DNA of 64,000 bases, from positions 1 to 64,000 of the forward strand of contig CM041198.1 of the NCBI GenBank assembly GCA_023078555.1. Reading direction: 5' to 3'. The stretch comes from Ulva prolifera. Lineage: Eukaryota; Chlorophyta; Ulvophyceae; Ulvales; Ulvaceae. The notes below the pieces were generated by a model. That model saw only the letters and a list, made by a program, of their open reading frames with translations, ran no database searches and was not told where the DNA came from. Of this stretch, positions 33,125 to 45,027 are shown one piece after another. Numbering within the stretch: the first letter of the stretch is position 1; each line of letters starts with the position of its first letter. Position numbers and translations under genes: made by a program.

Positions 33125-33780
33125 TTTGCTCACCCTGGTTGCTCACCCCTTGGTGAGCCAACTTGCTGTAGCTCCTGTGTCATCTCAGGGATCGCGTCGA
33201 GCATGTGTACAGCGGCGCCACGCATAGCCTATGTGTTGCAACCATGCGTACATGTCACATATCAAGAGGTGGTTGCTTGATATGCTAGCTTCTAGCTCCC
33301 TCACACAGCAGTCGCCTATTGAGCCATGCTTATGATTCTCCTGAAAACTCCTGGTTTCACCACAGCCCCCCTCACAGGTCCTACGCCACACTTGCACACC
33401 CAGGTGCGCCACTGGACTGGGTGCGCGATCTTGGGGTGAGCCGAATTGTAAGTCCTTGGGAAATGCGAGATTTGATGATCTCAAGGTATCATTGTGCTCT
33501 AGAGTCAATTTAACATACGTTGGTGGGCTTGGAACCCCTGTGATAGCTAGGGGATGCATCTAATGGCCACCCATCACCTTTTCTGCCCACCTGGTGGGTG
33601 CTCCATGTCCAAAGGTGCGCCGACAGTGGGTGAGCTGGTCTAGCGAAGTCACTGCAACCGGGTCTGCGGCGGGCCTAATCGTGTTGGAATGCAAAATCAC
33701 AGTACCAGAGTTGCTGTACAGCTGTTGGAATGTGGAGCTGGGTTCCTGGAGCGTGGGTCACTACGAACAGCTCACCCAAA
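33125..33780. repeat. GGTG(A/C)GC word clusters
   Basis: Groups at 33127-33162 (GCTCACC twice, then GGTGAGCC), 33393-33445, 33590-33635 and 33768-33790. Confidence 0.7.
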
Positions 33781-35974
33781 GGGTGTGCCATGGTTCTGAG
33801 TGAGGTGTGCTTTGTGGGAACCTGGCCGATGAAAGGCCCATCGCCATGGGGATTCGTAGAGCATGGCATGTTATACCATCTCATCAAGTGGAGGAAGACT
33901 GTTCGGCTCAGTCTGCTGGTTGGATACTGTGTACTATGTGAAGGTTGTGGATGAGCCTGTTCAAGTCAACACTGAGGCGGGCTCAGCACCCGCTGCACAT
34001 GCCAATGTGAATTTAGTTGGCTTAAATCAGCTGGGATGTGTCCGTGAATGGTGAATGGAGATTGCACGTGGTGTCCATGCCGTGTGACTGAAGTACGAGC
34101 CAACTGCGCCATACACCAGATCAGATATCCGTGCATTCACATAAATCTGTCACCATTGAAGAGCATGCTGTAATCCGTGGTCGATTGTCCGCAAGGTCTG
34201 TCCTAGCAAAGGCCACACATGTACAGAGCCATCGACAGCCCGTTCAATGGTGTTGCAGGCGTGCAAAATTCCGTCATGTCATATCCAACGGTCTACACAA
34301 AGTGCAGCATCCTTGAATGCGGCGCATTGCAATGGCGCGCGATGGTGTTCATGCTTTCAGACGTCGCCGAGGTACGAACAACTGTAGATCAGTGCATCGT
34401 TGCCACTCCGCCACACATGGTTGAACATCAGAAGACCCGTGCAGCTGACAGCTATCCCACGTACGCCAGTGCAAGACATGTTATACTGGTGCAATTACAT
34501 GTCGAAGCGATTGCATGGACAGATAACGGCCAGGACACAGCATTCGCGTGTAGTACTTGCGGTAGCGTCGCCTGCAGGCAGCCGTCGCTACGAAACATGA
34601 TTACTTTCTGAAGTGGATATTTACCTTCGGCGCGTTAGGGAGGCTTGTGATGCTGCGTCGATCAGCTCTTGCATGTCGCCGTGTCAGTTGCAGCTCCCCG
34701 TTGCAGTATAACTAGGTGATCTGCATTCACCGATGGCGTAGATCGTTTCGCAAGTATGTATTACTTTATCCTCCATGGTCTAATATCTTTTATGTCTGTA
34801 CACTGTGCTGTCACGCAAATTTCACGAGCACTCGTTGTTGATCAAGCCCCTCGAGCAGGCCCCGAGCCCGGCGAAGACAAGGGCGAGCTTGTGTTCGCGT
34901 GAGTGACGTTGATTAGACTCTTTCTGTTCCATGGATTGTCTTGAAATGGTGCATACCTCGAAGCGTTTGCCTGATGTCAAGAGCTGTGCGTGCGTGCAGG
35001 TGCACTTGCTACACCTCTCCAACTTGAGACACAGATCCGATGTCGACAGTCAATGTGTATTTTTCAACTTCAATCAGAGACCTTTGTTGAGCAGAGGTTC
35101 GTTCTGAGACTGTCAAGCTAGCAATTGACTTTTCGTTGCAGCTTTAGCACAAACGGTCGGTCACATGATTCTGATACATTTGCTGTAAATGGTCACAACG
35201 CCTGGCTGTTGTAGCTGATGTCCTGACACGGATGGCTGCCAGCTCTGGACGTCTCAGGAATACTTGCTCATGTAGGTCTACAACCAGCACACAGATTGCA
35301 ACATACAGAGATTGAGGCATCGACAATCAGTACAGCCACAATGAGGACATGCAGCATATATCTGCTGACCGAACTGGCCTGATGGTCCAAATGGTTCGCT
35401 GCTGCCCCGATAGCTTGCTGATGTGTTCAGTCGATCGATAGACTCATTTCATACTAAGATGCTTTGAATATGAAAAAACTGATCGCATGCAGGATGGCAA
35501 TGGCCAAAGCTTTGGATACCTGACAAGACCGATGCAGTAAGCCTAGCATGGCAGGTGTGCATACACTGTCTTGCATCTCTGAATGCCACCTTGCACCTTC
35601 ATTATTTTCTTTCCGTGAATTTTTACCCCGTAGATGCCTTGGTCTGTACAACAAGGCGTCATATCATCTCTGGTATGCAGGAGCAGACTTGGCGAAGGAG
35701 CAAACCTCCACTCGATCAGGCCACGTTCAATTGTGCAGTGAGCAAGTATATACCAGCTAGTGTCGATTTGATGGTGAATGTTGAGTGTATTTTATGTATG
35801 GTAGTAAGCAATTTGAGCAAGACTGAGCAGTGCATGGTGGGAGCGACTTGAGGTGGTTCAAGGACCACCGTAGATTGGCGCCAGCGATGATAGGAATGTA
35901 CCAAACACGTATTACAATGCTGTACCTGATTATGAAGCATCTATTTGATGATTTGCGTGTTCAGGCAATTCAGC

Positions 35975-37170
35975 GCACCCAGCATGCTCACGCATACATG
36001 TGTCGCGCACTCGATGGCGCACTCTAGTGGGTGAGCCTTGGTTTCACAGGCGCGCAAACGCGAGTGGGTGCGCAGACGCAGAGTGCGCCAACTAGAAGAC
36101 GTGCGATATGGCACACAATCAAGGCTAATTGCCCGCTATCATATTGCATAAGTGATCCTGGGCAAAACTGTGTCCAGCGACATCGAATTGATGAATATCG
36201 ATCGGTGTGCAGTGGCCCGCGAATCGTAACGCACGGAGGCTTCCACATTGTCATCGTGCAACTGGTACTATGCACTTATCATATGAAAGAGTACTTGCAT
36301 TCAGCGAGATTGTGTTGAGCGGGGCGTTCGCGAGGGCTGCAACCTCACATTCATGCTTGCAGTGCGCTTTGCTTTACTGGCAACGCCACGTAACCAGAAG
36401 CTTTTGGCACACCATTTCGCGGCTGATATAGTCAGATCTCACCATCGTGAAAACACTGTGGACATGATCGTGGCTTTGCCACGGATGACAGCAGACAGCT
36501 TGGGCATTTTCGCAACAGCACGAACACACACGACACCTGGCATGTCCTGATTTGGCTGGAGTCGGCACTCGTATACATACCAAAGAGCTTTCTGTTATTC
36601 CTGACGTAGACTTCTCGCGCGCACGGAACCTATAGTGGATCTCTCCAACATACAGAGCATACGATGGCCGCGCATGTATCTGTCTCACTGCAAGCGAACC
36701 AGTCACAGGATGGCATGCAGCAGCAGACTAACATAACTAGAGTTCACCAATTGGCTTAAGCCATACACTTTAGCCTTTTCCGGCCTTGGATCTGGATTGT
36801 ACTATCAATTCGTGCTGCGTTGCCGCGGAGCCATGGCATCACGGAGCGGACACGAGAGAGCCGGATCATGGCAGACCGTGCCGCAAACCAGTCATGTGTA
36901 CAAACTAAGTAACTAAGAACATTATTGTACGGTCTGTGCACAATGCTATGTCTCCTGCGTGCCATGTCACCGTTCGCTGCGTCGCGTCCGAGCCACTATC
37001 ATGAAGCCACGGGAGGCCAAGTGCTCCAGCGATCACCTTCGGAATGCTTCCTTGATCCATTAAATGTACATATCTACTACTGTGGGCCTTCACGAGCCAA
37101 ATTGAAGCTGTTTCAGCACATTTAATATTTCAGTGCAGCTTGCGCACCCAACATGCTCACCCATGGGTGT
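35975..37170. repeat. GGTG(A/C)GC word clusters
   Basis: Groups at 35975-36090 (gcgcaccc, gtgggtgagcc, gagtgggtgcgc, gtgcgcc) and 37143-37170 (tgcgcaccc, gctcaccc, gggtgtgc). Confidence 0.65.
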
Positions 37171-37201
37171 GCATGCTGGTCGTCTGCCCTGTGCTGAATC
37201 A

Positions 37202-39465
37202 TTAGACTGATTCAATCTGAGAGATCAGCATTCCCAGCGCCTTTGCTCCAGCCTCCTGCTTCGGGCCTAGAAGCGCCTTGGTGAGGATGTCAGCCTTCAT
37301 TTCCTCTGTCTTGACAAACACTGCTTTAATGTCTCCTTGCATCACACGGTGGCGGACAAAATGAAACGCAACGTCTATGTGCTTTGTCCTACCAGCTGCT
37401 CCTAGAGTATGCTGCTTCATCAAAACAAGGGCGGACCGGTTGTCCCCATACAGCCGAATACGCTGCATCTGCCCACTCAGCTCAGCCATGAGCTTGCGAA
37501 CCCACAACACCTCCTTCACCGCTGCAGCTGCTGCCACATACTCAGCCTCACATGTTGAGCAAGCTACCACAGTCTGCAACTTGGATTTCCAGACCACTGG
37601 ACCACCATGCATGAGTACAACTGCACCTGAGGTGCTCTTTCTAGAGTCAGGTTCACCAGCGTAATCAGCATCTGTGTATGCCTCTACAGCGGGCATACCA
37701 CGCTGATACACAATGCCCCTATCAAGCGTACCAGCAATGTACCGCAGCACACGCTTGGCAGCTTTCCAATGCACATCAGTTGCAGTTGCCACAAAACGAC
37801 TCAGTACACCACATGCATATGCAAGATCAGGCCGAGAATTCACAGTCAGATACAGCAAGGACCCAACAAGCTCAGCGTATGGAGTCTCATCACCGAGAGG
37901 AGTGCCTTCATGTCGCCCCAGATGTGTGTTTGCCTCCAGCGGTGTGGTGACCGCTTTGCTGTCAGACATGCCGAAACGCTCCAGCACATCACGGGCATAC
38001 TTCGGCTGACCCAACCAGATCTGCCCTAGCTCACGGTCCCTCAGAAGCTGCAGACCCAGGAAGTAGGTGACCTTTCCGATGTCCTTGATCTCAAAGGCGC
38101 CGGCGATTGCCGCCAAGGCTGCCTGAACCATCTGCTTCCTGCCGATGATTATACCGTCGTCCACGTAGATCAGAATGTAGACTCGCCGCTGCCCTTCACC
38201 TTTGTTGAACATGCATGGGTCCGACTCCGATGCAGTGAATCCGAGACGGGTGAGCTCGCTTAGCAGCTTGGCGTGCCAGGCACGCGCAGCCTGCTTCAGC
38301 CCATACAGAGCTTTCCGCATGCAGTCTGTATGTGCGGCCGCCGAATGCCTCCGGCATCCGAACGTACACCTCGTCGGTCGGGTCAAGCTCCCCATTCAGG
38401 AAAGCTGTTGCCACATCAAACTGATGCAGCTCAAAATCATGCTCCGCAGCGTGTGCGAGCATGACTCGAAATGTCGCTTGCTGAGCAGTGGGAGCAAAAA
38501 CTTCTTCGAAGTCCATGCCCTTGCGCTGCAAGCACCCCAGCACCACCAGCCGGGTCTTGTACTTGTCAACTGCTCCAAACGCATCGCGCTTGATTTTGTA
38601 GACTGGTTTCATCGGCAGAACCCTCTTTCCCATTGGTACTTCAGTCACGAGGTCCAGAACCCCCTTCTCAATGATGGATGCCCACTCTGCCTCCATGGAT
38701 GCCTACGCCAGAGCTCCGCATCAGGTCGGCCAAGCGCCTCCGCAGTCGTCTTCGGTTCATCTGTCAGCCCGTCCGCAGCGTACGCATACGCATGGGGTTG
38801 AAATGCATCAGGTGCGCGCCGCTCCCGTCTGGGGTACCTGTGTGCTGGTATCTCATCTACGGGTGGCGCGCCCGCATCACCGTCATTGTCGAGGTCTTCA
38901 CCACCATCGGCGTTGCCGTCATCACCAGCATCACCACCGCCATCGTCGCCAGCATCTTCATTGCCGTCATCACCAGCATCGTCGTCGGAGTCTTCACCGT
39001 CCGAGTCCTCGGCGTCACTGGCAGCTTCCAGTGGTGGCATGTCCGCATACATATCTGGCTCTCCACGATCAGGAGTCATCAGGTCTTCATCGGACTCTGA
39101 GCCCACCGGCTCTGCATTCGCGGGCATCATCTCGCAGTTCATTTCATACACACGCCCACGCTTGCGTCCTGTGAGGATGATGCCTCCTTTAGCGTCCATG
39201 ATCTGACATCTGTCACCCTTCTGGGTGCACTCATGAGCTGTTTCAGTTGCCAGGAACCCTGATAGAAGGTTCACTGTCATGCTCGGTACCCATAGCACCG
39301 AACGCAGCAGCACCAGGCCCGCTGGGCCTCCATCCAGCCACACTTCTCCTTCTCCCATCACATCGTGGCACTCACCACCTCCCAGAACCACTCGCTTGGT
39401 GCTGCTAGGTCTCATGTCACGAATCACATTGCGATTGTGTACAATGTGGTGAGAAGTGTTATAAA
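37202..39465 (-). pseudogene. Copia element, family II, integrase deleted
   Basis: Minus strand. A protease-like piece (HNRNVIRDM...VVLGGG, LLSGFLATETAHECTQKGDR) runs straight into an acidic Asp/Glu/Gly linker and then into reverse transcriptase, without the integrase core. RT includes MEAEWASIIEKGVLD, FDVATAFLNGE, KALYGLKQAARAWH and the normal YVDD box (LIYVDDGIIIG). RNase H has DADYAG, CEAEYVAAAAAV, GDNRSA and TKHIDV. At least two frameshifts (about 38700 and 38330). It stops at 37202. No LTR of its own recognised. Confidence 0.88.
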
Positions 39466-39830
39466 CGAGAACCTATTATGTGTGCATTAGGAGGTTAGTA
39501 GTGCCTATACCTGGAGAGCCGTCAGGTCGTACGAAAGGTCACTACACAGATCAGGGAGAATACTGCACTGGATGCAAGACAGTGCAGGAACCTATGGAAG
39601 ATGTAAGAGAAAGGTTACTTCAGACTTGGACGCATACGACTATATGCGACCATTCGTGTATGTCTACCGTGGCCCAATGACAATGGCCCGGGGCAAGCCG
39701 CTCACGGAGCGCCCCAAGTATGCTCATGCATACTATCCTAACATAACACGGGTTGGGCCCTTGGCCACGATACCCATGCGCAGACTTGCGCGTCATGCAT
39801 TGCAGGTGTACCTAGACACTGATTTATGAC
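39461..39830 (-). repeat. Putative copia 3' LTR (minus strand)
   Basis: Directly after RNase H and the purine tract CTAGGGGAG, the sequence starts TGTCATAAATCAGTG, as in the family I LTR start. The inner end is probably at about 39461 (ATAACA on the minus strand), abutting the family II protease piece. No second copy is available to fix the length. Confidence 0.5.
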
Positions 39831-39836
39831 ACTCCC

Positions 39837-41228
39837 CTAGAAGGTCTTCTGATCTTGAATTAGATGCAGCTTCTCTCGAACGTCCTTCAATGCAGGTCCA
39901 GGCAAAACCTTAGTGAAGACATCAGCTAACTGGTCTTTGGTCCCTACCCATTGCACTTGGATCTCATCCGCCTCTGCAAATTCTCGGACCCGTAGGTGCC
40001 GCACTCGAATATGTTTGGACCTATCACTAGAGATTGGATTGTTTGCAAGGATATTCGCACTTTTATTATCTCCCCAAAGCACCGGTTTTTCTGGACGAAG
40101 ATGCAAGTCTAGCAACAATTGCTTGGCCCACATCAACTCGTTTGCTGCACTACTCATTGCTATCAATTCTGCCTCGGTCGTATCACCAGCTGTGATCGCC
40201 TGTCTCTTTGACCTCCAGAACACAGTATTGCCTTACACCCGTAGGAGTAGGCCACTTATGCTCTTCAAACTCTTGTCATTTGCAAAATCAGCATCAGTGT
40301 ATCCCTCAAGCAAACAGCTCTTCTCAGACGAGCCCTTAAACACCATACAAAGTCCCTTCGTGGACTGCAGGTATCTCAGAACATGCTGCACCGCTGACCA
40401 ATGCTCCTTTAAGCTACACCCCATATGCTTGGCCAAAGCATTACAGGCATAAGAAATATCAGGTCGCGTAACTACAGCCAGGTACTGGATTCCCCCTACA
40501 GCACTCATGAACTGAGCGTGCTCTGCCTGAGTGGCAACCTCAAGGTCAGGGTAGTCCTTCGCGCTCCTCAACTGTTGCCGTGGCACCAGTGGAGTCGGAC
40601 TGGGTCTGCAATCTGCCATGCTAAACTTTTCTAGCAGATTCACAATCTTCTGCTCTTGGGACAACGTGATCGTTCTCTTCTTCCTGTCACGCTTGATAGA
40701 GGCGCCTAATGCCCAAGACAAATCGCCTAAGTCCCTTCCGGTGAACACTTTGAGAATTCGGTCTATCAACTCCTTCAGGCCCGTGGACCGTCCGAAGATA
40801 AACAAATCATCAACCCATAGGAAGATGAAACATCTACCAGTTTTCCTAACATACAGTGCAGGATCTGAGTGTGAGCGAACAAAGCCCATCTCACCCAGTA
40901 GACGTGCAAGCGCCTCGTGCCATTCACGTGCTGCTTGCTTCAAGCCATACATGGTCTTAAGCAGTTTCCACACTCGACTGGTGCCATCGTTCAAAACCTG
41001 GGGTTGTTCTACATAAACAGTCTCATTCATGACCCCATTGAGAAAGGCACACTGGATGTCTACGTGTTTCATCTCTAAATCTTCCACTGCAGCTATTGAC
41101 AGAACAACACGAAGAGTGGCATAGCTCCCTACTGGTGCCCACGTCTAAAAGAAATCTACACCCTCCTCCTGGGTGAACCCTCTAGCAACATACCGCGCCT
41201 TGTAACGCTGGATCATTATCCCACCAGG
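39837..41228 (-). pseudogene. Copia element related to family I, 5'-truncated
   Basis: Minus strand. Begins abruptly in reverse transcriptase (IQRYKARYVARGFTQEEG) where kinase pseudogene C breaks off, and runs to the RNase H end (VLPGPALKDVREKLHLI). Two in-frame stops: one where family I has Glu in FFETW (about 41145), one after SGLLLRV (about 40230). The RT active box is WVDD, as in family I. Residue identity to family I is roughly 65 percent. Confidence 0.9.
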
Positions 41229-42112
41229 TATTGACGCCTCTTGCAGCGTGTCTTGCGTGCCTCCTTGGTGGCTTCTGGATCGGCAGTACCTCACAAAGGC
41301 GCCAAGCGTAGCGAAAGCCACAAGGAATGATGTAACAACGGCCGAAGCAACACCACCACCTGCTGCCCAGTCTGTGTCACCCTGCTTCGATTCTGCAGCA
41401 CTTGCTTCAACCGGGAGCGCGCCCGGTTAGACGCACTAGATTGGCTCCAGGTCAACGATGTTGCCATAGCCCATGTCTTCGATGGCTTGCTGGGTGTAGA
41501 GCAGGTTGCACTGCCGCTTCGAGCAACACCACATGTTGTAGATGTCCGGGTTGTACCCCGGACACGTCTTTAGCACCAATATGCTGCACAGAACTGCTTT
41601 ACTTGTTAGGGCTCACTTTTTAGGTGTCACAAGTTACACATACCGGGCCACTGTATGGCAAAGCAAACAAACAAATCAAGCCATCACTTTTTAGGTGGTG
41701 CCACTCCTTCTTGCAGGAGGGCCTATAGGTGTCAATGCATAGTGAGAATGCATGGGTAATGATTCGCGGACACAGTTGTATGCATATTCATGGCAGTGTG
41801 TTCAACTCCTTAAGGATTTCAGGAATTCCCACTGCCTGTGAAATCACGCCAGTCGGCCACAGAGTCGCAATGGCTGATTCTTGCAGCTGGGTCACGCTGG
41901 AGAAGCAGATGCAAAGAACTGAAGGGAGCGCAGGACGGCTTCAGCAAAGCCAGGTGAAGCTGTAGGTATGGGTCATGCACGATCGCGTTCAAGCTTGAGC
42001 GTATTCCTACTACACAAGTCATGTACAGCTGTTCCACATGCGCACCACATCGAGCTTGCAGGCTACAGGAGGCCAGGGTGGTGCACAGCACAAATCATGC
42101 ACGAGTTCCCAA

Positions 42113-42151
<39 letters not shown>
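42113..42151 (+). repeat. Poly-G tract in kinase C intron
   Basis: 39 consecutive G, placed about 60-100 nt behind the ectodomain donor, at the equivalent place of shorter runs in copies A and B. Confidence 0.97.
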
Positions 42152-42153
<2 letters not shown>

Positions 42154-42212
42154 AGGGGGGTCATGTACTCTATTGGCGCAGCGGTCGACGCTCGTCCGCC
42201 GAGAGGGCACAC

Positions 42213-42520
42213 CTGTTGGTGATGCAGAATCGTGCAGACCTGCCGAGATCAAAGAAGTCCATGAAGCCACTGTCGTAGATGCCCTCGTACGTCACGTTGG
42301 GCATCAGCAGCGTCATGTTCGAAAAATTGATGGTCGCGCCGGGAGGCACTTCCCGGCTGGCCACTCTGAAGATAGTTCCCGTGTGGAACGGCGCAAACAC
42401 GGTGGGGATACGCCGCGGCTGCGTCGTGGTGAGTGTGTCCAGCACCGACTTGCCCGAGAGCGTCACCCCCGGGAACTCGATTATAGGGGACACCCAAGCC
42501 TGGCTGGGTGGGACTAGAGC
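42213..42520 (-). pseudogene. Kinase C, ectodomain exon
   Basis: Acceptor GTCGTGCAG|GCTC and donor AACAG|GTGTGC. Open throughout: EFPGVTLSGKSVLDTL, QPRRIPTVFAPFHTGTIF, GATINFSNMTLLMPNVTYEG, GFMDFFDLGRSARFCITNR. No palindrome, unlike copy B. Confidence 0.75.
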
Positions 42521-43339
42521 CTGCACGACATGCTTCAATAGGTTGCCATGCACAAGTGGCCTGGAGACGCCATGACCATTTGCCGTTGCAGCTCTGCTAT
42601 CTCGAGATAGAACCGCGAACTAGTATGTTCTCAGGAGGAAATATGGAACCTAACACCAAGCAGCCATCAGCACGTACAGAATTTCTGATGATGATGATTT
42701 TTTTGACACCTAGCCACTAAGGAAAATACTAACCACACGATGCACGCGAATTTATGTATGGTCCAGTGCAGCTGCTGCTTCATGCATGATATCATGAGGA
42801 TACACAGCTAGCTAGCCCATGATCGGCCGGATGCACTTCAAGCAGGTACAAGGAAACCCATCGCAGTAGAGTGAACCGAGCCAGATAACCACAGCAGATG
42901 AGGCACAAGTAAACCATTAACATAGTGTGTGTACACATATAACATAGTGTGGGTGCTTCCGAGTGGACGATTGCACGGCAGTCGCAATGCAAGACTCTCT
43001 TGCGACGCAGCTTCCACATCAGTACAGATGACATCTAAAAGGTGCACGTGTGAAAATCCCAGTGCAGTCGTACATATGAAGGTTTCAGGCCGTATATTTT
43101 CTGTGAAGCGCGCATATCCTCGAGGTGGAGCTGGCCAGACCCATACGTAGGCAAGTACTACTTCAATGCCTAGTAGGCATTGAAAACATTGTGCTGGTAG
43201 TGGGTAGTGATGCTGATGCGCACAGCCTAGATTGTAATAGTTGCTAAGATCTGTGGCAACACACACTACTACTTGTGGACGTACCAGTGCCCTCGAGAAC
43301 ACCTCTGCGAGGTCCTGGACCTCGGCCGGTCCCAAGAAG

Positions 43340-43688
43340 TGTCACAATGCATGCGCCTGCGGGCAGCAGCGTGGTGACAGGTGCACCCATGCACGGATGA
43401 TCCGCGGATCATGTGTAGGGGTAAGCCGCCAGCGGGATTGTCCCGGAGTAGTGAGGGAGATCCTGCGAGGATCTCCCGCCGTAATCTTGACTATTCAGTG
43501 TGCATATATGGCTGTGCACACAGAGAGCTGTAACCTTTTTCTCACTGTTTCACGGTACTAGTCGTATCTTGTCTCCTCCTCAGCATCTCTCTGGTTCTAC
43601 CTCTGTGCGCAGCAGGTATGATATGCTGGTCTCCTGACATGTCGTAAAGACTGCGTATCTGACCTGACGAAGGATAGCCTTTCTGACA
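43340..43688 (+). repeat. Copia I 5' LTR
   Basis: 349 bp, TGTCACAATG...TTTCTGACA. Followed at once by TGGTATCGGTGATAG, similar to the usual primer-binding site for initiator tRNA-Met (TGGTATCAGAGC). Confidence 0.93.
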
Positions 43689-43703
43689 TGGTATCGGTGA
43701 TAG
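43689..43703 (+). promoter_or_regulatory. Primer-binding site of copia I
   Basis: TGGTATCGGTGATAG directly after the 5' LTR; the first seven bases match the common initiator tRNA-Met primer site. Confidence 0.65.
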
Positions 43704-43995
43704 TTTGCGCTATGTCTTTTGCGGTCTTGTTCAGGAAGCCGTCGGCCAAAGTCTGTGCGCAGACACGGCGGGCATTCCACTGTTCTGCCGGCGCTCAGAC
43801 CGCGGTCATAAGCGCAGGCATCATTAGGCGATCTCGTAGCACATTGTTATTAGATACAATTCGAGACGTTTGCTTTAATGATCAGCGCTGGGAAAAGCGA
43901 ATGCGTTCGTTTTATTTTCTCAACCTGTCGGCTTGCGAGCCATCCCATGGTTTAGTTTGCTGCGTGCAACAAACCACCGTCCGTCCTACTGCAGG

Positions 43996-44691
43996 ATGTC
44001 TAACTCTGATCGTTCCAACGCCAACTCTCTTCGCGAGGAGAGGCAGGACGAGGCTGATCAGCAGCCATTCGTCGACAGGGACGCTGAGCAACAGCTCCCT
44101 GACGAAGAACAGCCCGCGGGCATGTTACTTCGTGGCGGACGAGTTATCCGACCACGTCCCTCTTCCCAGACTGGGCAGAGCAGCCAGCAGGTGCCCTTTT
44201 CCTCTCATGTTGTGAACGATCATGGTCACACTGAGTCATTCATTACACTCGAGACGTTGACCGAAGCGCTGGGTGCATCTCGGGGACGTAACGAGCCTGA
44301 TTTGTCTAAAGGAAAATTGCCTGAATGGAATTTTAAGACCGAAAGCTTCGTTGCGTACGAGCAGAAAGTCTTTCTGTGGTTAGGACAGTTCGAGTTAGAT
44401 CATCTGTTGCAGCACGCACCGTCCGCGGACGAACAGCGTGTCCACGCTAGAGCAAGGACTCAAGTCCTTATGTCTTTGCCTGACGCGGATAGGACCACTG
44501 TCTATCGCATGTCACATCTGTGTGAGGCATGGGCCTATCTTACTGCAAAGTATAGGCCTAGCACTGAAGCCGAGATCCACAGACTGTGGAGTCGCTTCAA
44601 CTCTTTGTCACAGCGAAATAGAGACGTTGGGTCTTACTGTGGTGAAGTGATGAGTGTGTACACTCAATTGGAGGCACTAGGTCGTCTGTAC
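43996..44691 (+). pseudogene. Copia I gag, N-terminal part
   Basis: ATG 43996. An acidic, Gln-rich start is followed by the gag core: LPEWNFKTESFVAYEQKVFL, VLMSLPDADRTTVY, AWAYLTAKYRPSTEAEIHRL and VGSYCGEVMSVYTQLEALGR. Interrupted at 44691 by the 12.1-kb insert. The rest of gag resumes at about 56799 in a frame that does not restore exactly if only a 5-bp duplicate is removed, so the junction is uncertain by a few bases. Confidence 0.85.
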
Positions 44692-44695
44692 CTAC

Positions 44696-44935
44696 CCCCG
44701 CCCTTATTTTGCCCTTGGAAAGTGACATGTCGCCCTTACTGTTGCCCTTAGATTTCGCCCTTATTTGGGGTGGCACTTTTTGAAGCCCAATTAAGGGCGG
44801 CATGACTCTACACAAGGGCGGCACTAAGGGAGGCCCTTCTTTGCCATTGTATTAAGGGCGACTTGCCTTTATAGCTCTGTGCTAACGGATGGCTTTGTAA
44901 TGGCGGATCCGCTCTACCCGCAAGGGCGGGGAGCA
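44696..44935. repeat. AAGGGCG word cluster, left end of insert
   Basis: GCCCTT occurs at about 44700, 44712, 44733, 44745 and 44759 in one orientation, then AAGGGC at about 44793, 44814, 44862 and 44921 in the other, ending with ccgcaagggcggggagcatccgcc. Confidence 0.8.
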
Positions 44936-44960
44936 TCCGCCGAAAAAAAAAATGTGTGAT

Positions 44961-45027
44961 CACACCGCCGGCCGATGCCATGTGACTGCACGACAGGTAC
45001 GTCAACGGCATTGACCGGCGGTGTGTC
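44961..45027. repeat. Imperfect inverted repeat
   Basis: CACACCGCCGG at the left and CCGGCGGTGTG at the right are exact complements, with GATGCC/GGCAT also pairing inside; spacer about 30 nt. Possibly a boundary of an inner element. Confidence 0.6.

Larger units (their letters stand above)
31500..37190. other. No gene recognised; word clusters
   Basis: Many short ORFs, none with a recognised domain. One open frame at 34219-34611 (plus, 130 codons) has no motif. A short minus-strand match near 34830-34890 (FAGLGACSRGLINN) resembles one in both inverted arms (FARLAACSWNRSINN), so the arm sequence is more widely dispersed. Clusters of GGTG(A/C)GC words are listed separately. Confidence 0.45.
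41229..43339 (-). pseudogene. Receptor-like kinase family, copy C, downstream part
   Basis: Third paralogue. Recognisable parts on the minus strand: end of exon 1 (43285-43339, donor CACTG|GTACGT), a second block (about 42800-43035), ectodomain exon (42213-42520) and the cysteine/membrane exon (41229-41583). The membrane exon has two in-frame stops (TAG where A has Gln, TAA three codons later). The gene is then cut at about 41228 by a truncated copia, so no kinase domain remains. The first exon is split by another copia (43340-62036). The ectodomain exon is intact and is the best guide to its full length: from ALVPPSQAW to RFCITNR. Confidence 0.85.

Noticed and set aside
40230-41583. Alternative genetic code with TAG/TAA read as Gln (as in some ulvophyte algae)
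   Set aside because: In-frame TAG/TAA replace Gln in one place but Glu and Tyr/His-type positions elsewhere, all in elements that are otherwise broken; the intact copia I frame ends normally at TAG.
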